Part shown: one piece after another, positions 55,011 through 64,000 of the stretch
Layout of the letters: each line of letters starts with the position of its first letter
Position numbering within the stretch: the first letter of the stretch is position 1
Translations under genes and position numbers: made by a program
Assembly: GCA_009746045.1 (NCBI GenBank)
Contig: RPFO01000742.1
Span: forward strand, 33,940-97,939
DNA: 64,000 bases
Source of the DNA: Mesostigma viride
Taxonomy: Eukaryota; Streptophyta; Mesostigmatophyceae; Mesostigmatales; Mesostigmataceae
Reading direction: 5' to 3'
Notes under the pieces: generated by a model
The model's input: the letters and a program-made list of their open reading frames with translations, nothing else
Databases searched by the model: none
Told to the model about the DNA's origin: nothing

Positions 55011-55753
55011 TGTTGCATTTGCACTGAACCAAGGTGATCGGAGGAAATTGATCTTGGTTATTAAATAACGCTTAAAAGACAAGCATTAAATCACAAATGC
55101 CGACGCCCACATTTCACGTCCTTCATGGTGAAAAACGTGTGAAATAAAGCATGAGCGTGAGTTGCCAAGGAGCAGTGCCTAGGCTAAATGCTACGCCGCC
55201 CAAAGGACAGGTCACGACACAAACAGATCACAGCCGTACGATACGTGGCGGCGCGTTCTAGGTGGTCGGATGCATTCAAGCACACATGTGCATGCATACA
55301 TGCACAAAGGACTGAAAAGTTGCGCCGCGTCTGATACTCTACCATTCTTATGATTTCTTTCTCAGACATGCGCCACAAGCTCGGACTTAGACAAAATCAC
55401 TCACATAGGTGAAAAACCAGAAACAGTACCAACGTCCCTAAGATCTGCGCGAAGCGCGGATCCTGCTGCATAACGTACGGTGGCAGCATAAGCAATCCAA
55501 AATGTACCGTCGGTGCCACACCAGCACCGGTACAATATTTTGTAGCACTCCACATATAGTCCGGACCCAAAAACAATTACAACGGGTCTCAAAAGTATGA
55601 TCCGTACAGTATCTCGGACCTGAAACGCAGCACTAAAAATCCGTAGCACGAATTAAATAGTCTGGAAAAGTACAGTTGTGTCGTCCCACTAATTAGGCTA
55701 ACTGACAGCCAAAAAACTAGTGCCGGGACTGCCTTGGCCCACTACGGCTGACA
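55011..55753 (-). repeat. 3' LTR of the nested element
   Basis: 743 bp, TGTTGCATTTGC at the left and ACGGCTGACA at the right end on the plus strand. Confidence 0.9.
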
Positions 55754-55930
55754 CCCCCCTTAGTGGGACAAGCTGGAAACAATGACTCGAAAAGGTATGG
55801 TGGCCAGGGCGCCCCTGGAGCAACGCACCACTAAACAAATACTACAGTTGGTCAGCGGGAGCCTCCACGACAGTGTGGAAAACAAAACCAGGGGGCACCT
55901 CCAGTGCCTCCTGCTGATCAGGAGTGGACG

Positions 55931-56752
55931 TCAAGTTGGCCTGCGCCTTGCCCTCTCCGTCCTTCCCCCCTTGCGAAGGTGGGGGTGCTTCTTGAAACAG
56001 TTTGCGACCTTGTGGCCCGGTTTGCCGCAGTGAAAACAGCCACCCTTCTTCCCGTCCTCCATCGCCATGGTAGCAAAGACGCCAGCCAGAGAACTGGTGT
56101 CCCTGGTGTCTCCCTGCTTCCCCCCGCCTGTGTTGCGCATGATGGCCGCCTGGGCCTTGATGCTGTCCTCAATCCTCAGCACACGTGCCTTGTACTCATC
56201 CCACGTGAGTGTGGTGATGCGTACATCCTGTGCTGCCATCATCACCCGGATCGCAGCGGGCATGAGATCATGAGTAGAGAGGACCATGTCCTGGTCGTCA
56301 AAACGCCCGTCCAGCTCCTGGACGTACTCCTCGCGCGTCAGCTCCCTCGCTGCCAGGAACTCATTGAGGGGCTTGTCCACTGGTGCAGGCTCCTTGGAAC
56401 GAAGCTTGCGACGCAGTTCATCCTGATAGGTCTCAGTCGTACGGTGGTGACCAAACCTCTTCATCAGGAGCTCCCATGCCTGTTTTGCACTGGTCACATT
56501 CTTGACCAGCATAAGAGCCAGGCCATCTAAAAAGATGCCCATCGCGGCCTGAACTGCCGCGTCCTTGCCATCGTCCACGATCTCACCCGTGATTACCCCA
56601 TGTAGGTTAAAGGCTTTCAGCAAACGGGTAAAGCGGACATTCGTTGCCTCCCACTTACGGGGATCCACACCATCAAACTTTGGTAACTTATCAGCAGCAC
56701 TGATGAAGGCCCCGATGCTGGTAGCTGCTGCTACTGCTGCGTTGGCTGCCAT
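55931..56752 (-). CDS. Gag of the nested element
   Basis: 273 residues from MAANAAVAAATSIG. The UBN2/Copia-type Gag core (LPKFDGVDPRKWEATNVRFT; GDLIQ-like helices; AKQAWELLMKRFGHH) is followed by a CCHC knuckle CFHCGKPGHKVANC (C-x2-C-x4-H-x4-C) and a basic C terminus. It should package the element's RNA. A short frame just upstream (56,755-57,030) might be a leader peptide but has no likeness to known proteins. Confidence 0.85.
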   Translation of the reverse strand: MAANAAVAAATSIGAFISAADKLPKFDGVDPRKWEATNVRFTRLLKAFNLHGVITGEIVDDGKDAAVQAAMGIFLDGLALMLVKNVTSAKQAWELLMKRFGHHRTTETYQDELRRKLRSKEPAPVDKPLNEFLAARELTREEYVQELDGRFDDQDMVLSTHDLMPAAIRVMMAAQDVRITTLTWDEYKARVLRIEDSIKAQAAIMRNTGGGKQGDTRDTSSLAGVFATMAMEDGKKGGCFHCGKPGHKVANCFKKHPHLRKGGRTERARRRPT

Positions 56753-57403
56753 TGTCACTCCTCGCCGGTAGGTCTCACTGTAGGATTCTCAGGAACAACT
56801 GTGGGCTCCTCAGGGATGAGTTGATCTAAAAACTCCGCCAAACGGCGCAGAGTTCTAGGGGTGCATACAATCTCCCAGTTAAAACAGGTACCCCTATACT
56901 GTACTTCCACAGATGCTCTGTTTGGAGAAGGGGATACCCCCTGATGGCCGGTGTTGTAATCAGGATTCGGAATAACAATAGGATCTCCAGCAGCTCTAGG
57001 ACACCACAAAGCAGTGGTCAAATCCCTTTGCATAGACAAGTTTCTCCCCACTAAAAATGTTGCAGAAAAAACCAGATTCTTTACTGCCCAGGAAGAACAG
57101 AAAAACGTTTTATCTCAAAAAACGTCTCCACAGGAAGGATGCTTCAAGAATAAAGACAAACTTCCCAATACTCAAGTGGCCCTTATGCCAAGGGTCTTAC
57201 ACTTTCAACAGAACAATGCAGTTCCCTCAAGAAGAACACCTCCCACAAATTGGGTGGCCCGATTTCAACAAGAAGAAGCGAAAGAGGCGCATCCAAAGAC
57301 TGCAATGTAGATGTGGGGCGTCCCCCTCACAGTCTTGGACAAGGTGAAGTGTATGAAGTTTGGCTTCACCAGATTTTGCCTGTCACTTTCTGAGGCGATA
57401 CCA

Positions 57404-58146
57404 TGTTGCATTTGCACTGAACCAAGGTGATCGGAGGAAATTGATCTTGGTTATTAAATAACGCTTAAAAGACAAGCATTAAATCACAAATGCCGACGCC
57501 CACATTTCACGTCCTTCATGGTGAAAAACGTGTGAAATAAAGCATGAGCGTGAGTTGCCAAGGAGCAGTGCCTAGGCTAAATGCTACGCCGCCCAAAGGA
57601 CAGGTCACGACACAAACAGATCACAGCCGTACGATACGTGGCGGCGCGTTCTAGGTGGTCGGATGCATTCAAGCACACATGTGCATGCATACATGCACAA
57701 AGGACTGAAAAGTTGCGCCGCGTCTGATACTCTACCATTCTTATGATTTCTTTCTCAGACATGCGCCACAAGCTCGGACTTAGACAAAATCACTCACATA
57801 GGTGAAAAACCAGAAACAGTACCAACGTCCCTAAGATCTGCGCGAAGCGCGGATCCTGCTGCATAACGTACGGTGGCAGCATAAGCAATCCAAAATGTAC
57901 CGTCGGTGCCACACCAGCACCGGTACAATATTTTGTAGCACTCCACATATAGTCCGGACCCAAAAACAATTACAACGGGTCTCAAAAGTATGATCCGTAC
58001 AGTATCTCGGACCTGAAACGCAGCACTAAAAATCCGTAGCACGAATTAAATAGTCTGGAAAAGTACAGTTGTGTCGTCCCACTAATTAGGCTAACTGACA
58101 GCCAAAAAACTAGTGCCGGGACTGCCTTGGCCCACTACGGCTGACA
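57404..58146 (-). repeat. 5' LTR of the nested element
   Basis: 743 bp; same length as and, where compared, identical to the copy at 55,011-55,753. Confidence 0.9.
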
Positions 58147-60708
58147 CACTGGTAGGCCTTCCCATTGCCCCAGAAACAGACAGGGGTCTACAGGAGAAAC
58201 CTTCAAGTTGCAATGCTCCTTCAGGAAACGGTTGAGAGTCTCCCTCCAGATTATTGGACTTGACCTCAGGCCCTCCAGGCCCTTGAGGATTTTAAGGAAC
58301 TCAGTGTGAATGTCCCTTTTCCATACAGCAGGCACCCTGACATAGAAAGGCGTCTTGCCCTCCCACTTTTCCTGTGCCACATCTGCATCCCCCTCCAGAA
58401 ATGCCCTCTTGAAGTCTACCACCACTGAGCCATAGTCCAAGCCCTTGTTGAGAAGGCCTAGAAATACACACAGCAGCAGCCTCCAAGTGTCATGCAGCAT
58501 GCCAGGGGTATACAACTCCTCAGCGGTGCACTCACCAGTACCCTTGAACTCATTCAGTACTGGCCTGACGTGTGGTACCTTGACCCCGTCCACCTCCTTC
58601 ATCTTGATGACAAACTTGAGCTTGAGTAGACGTCGTGCAGGAGGCAGGTCATTGACAGGTTCCACGCATTTCTTGGAGATCCAGTCCTCCCCAGATTTAA
58701 TCAGACCCAGTGTGACCTGGGGACACATAATGGGAGAGGACATGAGCTTCACCAGGCCTTGGTAGTTGATAGGGCTGTGTCCAGCAAGTGAGTGAGGACC
58801 AATGCCCAAACTGCTTGGATGACTAGCAGCTGGCAATATGAGGTCATCAACCAAGGGCTCCTGCCCCTGGCACACTTGCACACGCTTAACCGACCTGGTT
58901 ACTGCACGTGATAGGTGAGTGGTCCTGAAATTAATCAGTGGGACCTGACCAGCCCCTTCCTTAGTCAGGAGAGAGGACGTGATCACTACCCCATCCTGGC
59001 ATAGGAAATTCTGCCCCAGAAGAGCAGGTCCCTGATAGCCCTCCAAGACACAAAAAGCAGTGTCCTGTCCAAGGATAGGAATGAATACCTCACCCAGTAC
59101 CTTCACGTGTACCCCGCCACTGAAGTCAGACACAAACTGATAGCTGGGTTCAGTCATGCTGTACCCTGCTGCAGCTCTGGTCCCAATGATGGAAACCTGA
59201 GAATTAGTGTCTACCTCTAAGGCAGTGTCCAGCCCCAGATTGCCATGCCACCTGAGCTTGGCTACCTTGGGCTGCTTCTTGGCCCTTTGTAGAGCCCCAA
59301 TCAATCCAGCCAAACTTGTCCCCCTGGGCTTGGTTAGTGCCTTGGGCTTGACAGTTGACTCCCCAGCTGTTGACCTTGCAGCCTGTTCAACAGGTACCTC
59401 TGCAACCTGGCCAGGGCTGACAGATTCCCCTGCAACAGATGTGGTCGTTGCGTCAGTGATGTCACTTGGGACCTGAAAATCCTGCAGATCCTGTGAGCCT
59501 TGTGCCTGACTGCCCTCATTCATCAGGTTAGGCTTGACATATGACCAACTCAGCCGGTGCACATGCTTTGGTTCGTCCTCCATGCTGACCAAGCATGCGT
59601 GGCTAGCTTCATCAACCTGGGTAACCACCCCAGGACTCCAGCTACCACGTTTGCCATAAAGGCTAGGTTCCTTCCAAGCTAGGACCTTCTGACCCACTTG
59701 TGGCTCCAGCATCTTCCAACCCCGGTCCTTCTCCCTCAGCTTGGCAAAGGTGACATGTGCAGCATGTTTCCAGCCCTCCAGCACATGTGGTGGGCACAGG
59801 CCATGATATAGACCCATTGGGCTGACAGCAACTCCATCATAGTAGAAGTTAACCCTGCTGTTCAGCTGCTGCTCCACGTTCCTCAGCCATGCACTCCTGA
59901 CAAGTGCAGGTGCAGACAAGGGTACCCAGTCTTCAGAGATGATCAATTTCTTGACCTCCTGGATTGCCCTCTCTATAGCACCCTGCTGCCCATGAGCCTC
60001 CCTAGGTGTAACCAGCAACTCAGGAAGGGTGGGATCACCCTTGAGATGCTGAAACTGCATGTCCACCTGGATCCTTGTGGTAGGAAACTTGGCTCTTACA
60101 TTCTGCAGGGCAGCCAGCAAGTACCTGTTCTTCATAGAAGGTAAATGCTCCAGCACCTTGTATTTTGTGTACCTGTCCACGCACACCAACAGTTGCATGC
60201 CCCTGATGTGTTGGATATCACACTGCAGATCACCAATGCTCTGAGGTATAGCTTTGGCATGTGATTTCCTGGGCTTGTTGGAGGACAACTGGCACTTACA
60301 CCGTGAGGCAGCTTGCTGACACGCCTTAAGAAGGGGTGCCCTGCCCATACGGAAGGCAAAGTTGTTTGACAGAGAAGTGGCATGCCCAAACATGTTGTGG
60401 ATTCGGGCACCCAACTCCTGGTACACAGAGGAAGCAGTCCCTGGCACAGTCAGGACTGTGCTGTCAGGTTGTCCAGCATCACCATGCTGTCTTCCATCCT
60501 GTTCTGACTCAGAGTCTGAGTCACCCTGCTCATGCCCAACACCTGGACCGCCAGCAGGGACCACATGCATACCACCAGAGGCCTTCACACCCCTCTGTGG
60601 TTGTACATTGGTTTCTCTCAAAATGAGAGGTCCACCCTCGTGCCCAGCACAAGGATGCATGGGGTCAGACATTCTTACAGCTGCACCAGCTGTCAAGGAC
60701 GTCTTCAT
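58147..60708 (-). pseudogene. Outer retrotransposon Pol, 5' part: integrase, protease, RT start
   Basis: 853 residues. After a non-conserved head come the integrase zinc region (HNMFGHATS ... CKCQL), catalytic blocks LQCDIQHIRG, RIQVDMQFQH and HGQQGAIERAI (D, D, E), and an SH3-like WSPGVVTQVDEA. Next, at about residues 480-580, lies a retropepsin-like stretch, ALEVDTNSQVSII then LLGQNFLCQDG, with DTN where DTG is usual. RT follows (VVVDFKRAFLEGD, LKGLEGLRSSPIIW, SPVDPCLF) until the nested element cuts it. Integrase before protease is not the Copia order (PR-INT-RT) nor the Gypsy order (PR-RT-RH-INT). Confidence 0.8.
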
Positions 60709-60849
60709 AGGAACCTGTACCTCTCCAGGTGACCTGGGGCCACCATGAACCTGGAGATCACCCTCTTGTTGCCCAGATATAAAATCTGCATTGGAGCACC
60801 TGGCCTCCCCCTTGGGTGAATTAAGGTGTGTAGGGGTTGCCTCAGACAG

Positions 60850-61955
60850 TCACTGCTCCTTGTTGTCTTCTTGCTGACTGCCCTTTGAAGGCTGGCCTGC
60901 CTGGGACTTGTTGTTGTTCTTGTTGTTGTTTTTCTTGTTGCTGCCCTGGCCCTGGGTCTTCTTGAAGCTGGGACACTCCTTCTTGATGTGCCCCCACCCC
61001 TTGCACAGGTAGCACTGGATCTTTGACTTGCCCTGGCCTCCTCCCCCGTTGTCAGGCGCGTTACCCTGCCTGGGCTTACCACCCACCCTCCTGAACACCG
61101 ACTTGGCATGTGATTGCCCGTCAGGGTCGGGTGAATGGTTGGCCTTCCGCTTGTTGTGGTTGCCCCCACGTCCTCCTTGGCTTCTGTCAGCCTCAGACGT
61201 CTTGGAGCCCCCCTGGGCACGCCCACCTGCGTGGGTAGCCTTCACAGCTGGCATTCCACCCTCAAACAGCTCCTCTGCCTCGAGTGCTTGTTTGATTATG
61301 ACCTTGTAGGCCTTGAGGGTAGAGTGTGGGGCACACATGACCTTTAAAGAGCCACGTGTTGCCTTGTCCAGCCCAGAAACCTTGAGCCAGTTTGTCAGGG
61401 CTATGCTGTCAGCGACATTGAAGCCGTGAGCCCTGCCCTCCTCAACCATTTTACAATAATTGAGGAAGTTCTGGATAAGGTCTCCCTTAACCTCCCACCC
61501 TTGGTATTTATCCTGCCAATGGATCCCCACTTTCTTCCGTTGATCCTCTAGCAGCTCCCTCAGCTCTGCCACGTAGACTGCCCAGGCCTTGTTGGCCTTC
61601 TTGCACTCTCTAGTGAGGTCTTTAATCTGATCTGTGCACTTGCCAAAAGTCTGGCTGCCTATCCAGATCTGATAATAGTTTGTACCCCGTACAAGCTTGG
61701 AAACCCCTCTAGTCCTTCCACAAACTCCTCTGCCTGCTTTGGCTTTGAGTCTGAAGTGACAGGTTGCAGCTGATTAACAATAAGGAGACCCTGTGTGGTG
61801 AGATCATATCCAGAGACAGCATGTGTATTATTATTAATAGGCACATTGGTAATCTCGCCGGTAACCCCCACGTCATCTACGTGAGCGGTCCCGCTACCAG
61901 CACCCCCATTATTATTCCCACTGGCTAGGCCCTTGCTACGGCGTCCCTCAGCCAT
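60850..61955 (-). CDS. Gag of the outer retrotransposon (one frame change)
   Basis: Starts MAEGRRSKGLASGNNNGG at 61,955; the frame changes by -1 near 61,690, after which FGKCTDQIKDLTRECKKANK leads into the helical Gag core (NWLKVSGLDKATRGSLKVMC). The knuckle CYLCKGWGHIKKEC (C-x2-C-x4-H-x4-C) and a Gln/Asn/Lys-rich tail end the protein at 60,850. The change may be a programmed frameshift or a lesion; I see no obvious slippery heptamer. Confidence 0.7.
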
Positions 61956-62077
61956 GGTAAACTACACTAGCTGTGTATGGCCCTGAGCTAAGCAGCTGGA
62001 AAACAAAAGACAGGTAGATATGTACAATCTGTCAAAAAGCCGCCTGCCCCGGTGCCGACCGCGCCACCATGCCGAAT

Positions 62078-62863
62078 TCAGTCGAGACCACGAAAATCGC
62101 AGTAGTCGTAGTCGTAAATTGGATCGTTGGCGACAGGCGCAGGCGCCTCCTGGCCTTGCCCAACCTCAATCGTCACCGGAGTTTCGATGACGATGGGGTC
62201 CAACCGACGTCCCGTCACCGGATCAATGCGGCGACGACGGCGGCGGGTGACGATGCGGAGCGGGTTGGTAAGAATCGTTAGAAAATCCCACCCGTCCGGC
62301 GCCCACTCTCGCAATGCAGACAAGAACGCGACAAGATTGAGCAGCAATTGCCGCTCACGCGTCCGGAAGCCTCGCGACAGCAACTGCAGAATCGCAAGGT
62401 CTTGAAACAGGTTGGTCGTAATCGTCGGAATGACGCCCGAACGAACCGACAGCCAGTTAGCGAGATTGCGCTGGTAACCTGTAAGCGATGAAACCGCGTT
62501 GTCGATCTCCTCAGAGACCTCGGCAACCGCGCTGGGCGCTTGCAACCCCGCCCGGGTATGGACCTCGAAGTCCGCGAGCAAAGCTCGAATGGAATCAAGG
62601 TAATCGCGAAACCCCGAAACAATCGAAGGTTGCGGAGGCGGGGGCGGCAGTCGTAGGTTTTGCAGCAGTGCCTGCTGCTGAGCGCGTAGCTCCGCACTGG
62701 ACGCTACCGCCTGGTCAACAACACGCTGCCACGCCGGATTAAGAACCGGACGATCTTCACGAACAGGAGTCGTCGAAGGACCAGCCGGAGATTCGGCGAT
62801 GTCCGCTGGACTGCCCAAAATTTCAGAATCCCTCGGAATGCGGAACTCCATCGAGTCCGGCAT
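62078..62863 (-). CDS. Additional 5' ORF of the outer retrotransposon
   Basis: 261 residues from MPDSMEFRIPRDSEILG, starting 28 bp inside the 5' LTR. Mostly helical (QQALLQNLRLPPPPPQP; TRERQLLLNLVAFLSALREW) with a basic cluster RRRRRRIDPVTGRR near the C terminus and an acidic end. It has no likeness to Gag, Pol or Env proteins that I recognise. A 5' ORF of unknown origin before gag is unusual for Copia elements. Confidence 0.55.
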   Translation of the reverse strand: MPDSMEFRIPRDSEILGSPADIAESPAGPSTTPVREDRPVLNPAWQRVVDQAVASSAELRAQQQALLQNLRLPPPPPQPSIVSGFRDYLDSIRALLADFEVHTRAGLQAPSAVAEVSEEIDNAVSSLTGYQRNLANWLSVRSGVIPTITTNLFQDLAILQLLSRGFRTRERQLLLNLVAFLSALREWAPDGWDFLTILTNPLRIVTRRRRRRIDPVTGRRLDPIVIETPVTIEVGQGQEAPAPVANDPIYDYDYCDFRGLD

Positions 62864-62890
62864 TTTTCTTGGTACGAAGATTGTAATACG

Positions 62891-63506
62891 AGTTGAATGA
62901 GAGTTTACCACCGAGGGAATCCATGGCTCTTGCAGGAAAGTTGCCTTTATTATAATGAGCAAACACAGACGTAAGTCACGTCAAGTCCGAGACTGCACGT
63001 AGCACAGACGACAGGGTCGTTATGCCAAGAGAGCGTGCACGCAAGAGCTAGCGTCCCGGTGCGACCAAGTCACACATATAGCTTGCTAGGGACGCGTCCA
63101 AGTATTCAGCTGCACTGTCACAGCTGAACTGTCAATCAATTGATTACACAGACTCTGGCACGCCTTTGGCGCGCAGATCTATCAATTGTCCATACGGCTA
63201 GTCCTGTGGACCTATCCGTACACTAGTCAGCATCAATTGTCTCATAGGTCCTGGCGCGCTACAGTGCGCCTACCTATCAATTGACCATCAAGTCCTGTAC
63301 AAGTCCTGTCAACGTCCTGCGGACTATCAAAGTGACACTTGTACATCCTGTGTCCGTACGCGCCCACAGTGGCGCGCCGGGTACTGTCGGCACAGCCTAG
63401 GAAACGTCATAACTTTTACGTTCCTTAACCAAATGAGGCGTTCAAGGTGCCGTTGGAAAGAGCGTAACAATCTCTATCCATCTAACGTAAATCCTTTACG
63501 TTAACT
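62891..63506 (-). repeat. 5' LTR of the outer retrotransposon
   Basis: 616 bp with the same ends as 52,517-53,132, followed by the second TTACC. Confidence 0.9.
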
Positions 63507-63836
63507 TTACCCATATAATTATTTTTGAAAGAGTCTAAAAAAGAAGTAGTGCAAGAGAATCCAAGCAAGCGTCGCCCATCGGGAGGGCCGGGGCGGGGGG
63601 CGAGCGAAATCGGCGGGGCCTCTCCGGCCCTCTCGCCGGTCGGAGGTGGATTACCTTCTCCCCCTCGTTTGCCCCTTCGCCGCCTCCCGGGGCCGGGACA
63701 GGCGACGGCGCGGTGGAGATTACAGGACTTCTGTTCGGACCGGGGGCTCCGGGGGTCCAAGGGTCTAGGGGTCTAGGGGGTCCAGGGGGACTGGGGGCTG
63801 CAGAGGCTCTGGGGGGGTAGCTCACGTAGTTGCTGG
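63507..63836. other. Outer part of the right arm, non-coding
   Basis: Inverse of 47,248-47,583. Compared with that copy several G/C runs are shorter by one base. No gene; it consists of half of the A/T module and a GC-rich flank with GGTCTAGGGG-type units. Confidence 0.8.
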
Positions 63837-64000
63837 TTCTTTTTTTTTGCAGAAGTACAGGACACCGCAATGCGTCAAGCGACTCATTAAGGTATGTTTT
63901 GAGATGTGGATTTTAAATGCATGTTCATCTTGTGATGTGCACCACAGTGCTGGTCTGGCCGTTTAACGCCACCATGTAGTCAGACCTAGGTGGATGTCGT
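63837..64000 (+). other. Exon-like host sequence beyond the inverted duplication
   Basis: A T-rich tract ending TTTTTTTTGCAG is followed by 39 bp that are open in the frame KYRTPQCVKRLIK and then by a GTATGTTT donor-like sequence. Pyrimidine tract, AG, a short open segment and GTATGT make a plausible mini-exon, unlike anything in the intronless viral part. No protein recognised. If real, it marks the host side of the junction. Confidence 0.4.

Larger units (their letters stand above)
55011..58146 (-). mobile_element. Nested gag-only (TR-GAG-like) LTR retrotransposon
   Basis: 3,136 bp with two 743-bp LTRs that appear identical (TGTTGC...CTGACA) and a 1,650-bp internal region encoding only a Gag. 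On the minus strand the 5' LTR is the right one; directly after it lies TGGTATCGCCTCAG, a primer-binding site resembling the methionine-tRNA complement TGGTATC. A polypurine AAGGGGG precedes the 3' LTR (55,754-55,760). Without pol it must use enzymes in trans. Canonical TG...CA ends contrast with the host element. Confidence 0.9.
52517..63506 (-). mobile_element. 11-kb LTR retrotransposon with unusual termini and domain order
   Basis: Bounded by 616-bp direct repeats and a 5-bp target duplication. It reads on the minus strand: an extra ORF (62,078-62,863), Gag (60,850-61,955), then Pol with integrase, protease, reverse transcriptase and RNase H (58,147-60,708 and 54,084-55,010), split by a nested element at 55,011-58,146. 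RT and RNase H are of Copia type. Termini are AGTT...AACT instead of TG...CA. LTRs differ by only two bases that I noticed, so insertion is recent. A polypurine tract (AAAGAAAAGAAGGGA) adjoins the 3' LTR on the minus strand (53,137-53,151). Confidence 0.85.
52414..63564. other. A/T-rich module, copy 3, split by the LTR retrotransposon
   Basis: Left motif at 52,414-52,440 (GTGGATTCTCGTGCACGACT followed by TCTTTTT), right motif inverted at 63,536-63,564 (AAAAAAGAAGTAGTGCAAGA followed by GAATCCAAG). The core is interrupted between 52,516 and 63,507 at TTACC. Confidence 0.75.
50762..63836. repeat. Right arm of the giant inverted duplication
   Basis: Mirror image of 47,248-50,761 with the LTR retrotransposon 52,517-63,506 (plus one TTACC copy) inserted. 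Position x corresponds to 101,523 minus x in the inner part. The arm stops at 63,836 within the TTGCTGG of the hairpin described at 47,182; beyond it nothing resembles the left flank. Confidence 0.9.

Noticed and set aside
57014-57347. Plus-strand frames in the leader of the nested element
   Set aside because: They lie antisense between the primer-binding site and gag of the element, are short and have no likeness to known proteins.
47248-63836. Palindrome as a simple assembly fold-back
   Set aside because: The arms carry different insertions, each with its own target-site duplication and the other arm's empty site. Read-level proof is still missing, so it is not excluded for the inner 3.4 kb.
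1-64000. tRNA or rRNA genes, DNA polymerase B, packaging ATPase, double-jelly-roll capsid protein
   Set aside because: I looked for characteristic motifs and cloverleaf-like stretches and found none that I could support; absence in this window says nothing about the rest of the genome.

Overview
The window is eukaryotic chromosomal DNA, probably from an alga, carrying an endogenous piece of a GC-rich large DNA virus (Nucleocytoviricota). About 50 tightly packed, intronless genes on both strands fill 1-46.7 kb. Gaps are mostly 10-150 bp and often contain a short A/T island just upstream of the start codon. Recognisable viral content includes a DUF5767-like protein, an acidic TRSGRR..FIDDG protein, KilA-N and KilA/BRO-like proteins, HNH and PD-(D/E)XK nucleases, a P-loop kinase, an F-box-like protein, fibre-type structural proteins and many one-span membrane proteins. 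I found no DNA polymerase, packaging ATPase, primase or double-jelly-roll capsid gene, so this is only part of a genome. Eukaryotic retroelements (one LINE, two nested LTR elements) and an exon-like stretch after 63,837 argue that it lies in a host nucleus.

Layout. 0-8.5 kb: virion-like and membrane proteins, including a divergent pair of large paralogues (A, 2919-4906; B, 1402-2865). 8.5-12.2 kb: a very large, frame-broken DDE transposase gene. 12.2-15.1 kb: small NCLDV-type and membrane proteins. 15.2-19.3 kb: two fibre-like proteins. 19.4-28.3 kb: regulators, the DUF5767-like gene and the first zinc-knuckle proteins. 28.3-31.7 kb: a RING-like protein with 15-residue repeats, a minisatellite and a coiled-coil protein. 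31.7-46.7 kb: an accessory region with KilA/BRO-like and KilA-N copies, two nuclease-like genes, zinc-knuckle proteins, an F-box-like protein, two exported paralogues, a kinase and an HNH protein.

From 47,248 to 63,836 the sequence is one giant inverted duplication centred at 50,761/50,762. The inner 3.4 kb (49,044-52,479) is an almost perfect spacer-less palindrome holding two divergent copies of an HNH gene. The outer parts of the arms are also inverted copies of each other, but the left arm was split by a 5'-truncated LINE (12-bp target duplication) and the right arm by an 11-kb LTR retrotransposon (5-bp TTACC duplication), itself split by a 3.1-kb gag-only LTR element (5-bp CACTG duplication). 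Both primary insertions hit the same A/T-rich core, which is bounded by inverted 28-bp motifs. A third copy of that module, without insertion, lies at 37,824-37,973. The most economical reading is a head-to-head (hairpin-telomere) junction of a linear viral genome captured by host DNA; the right arm ends abruptly at exon-like sequence.

Many viral genes change frame once or more without other damage, nearly always in G or C runs. I annotate such genes over their full span and state the break. Whether the breaks are consensus errors or real decay cannot be decided from the sequence alone.
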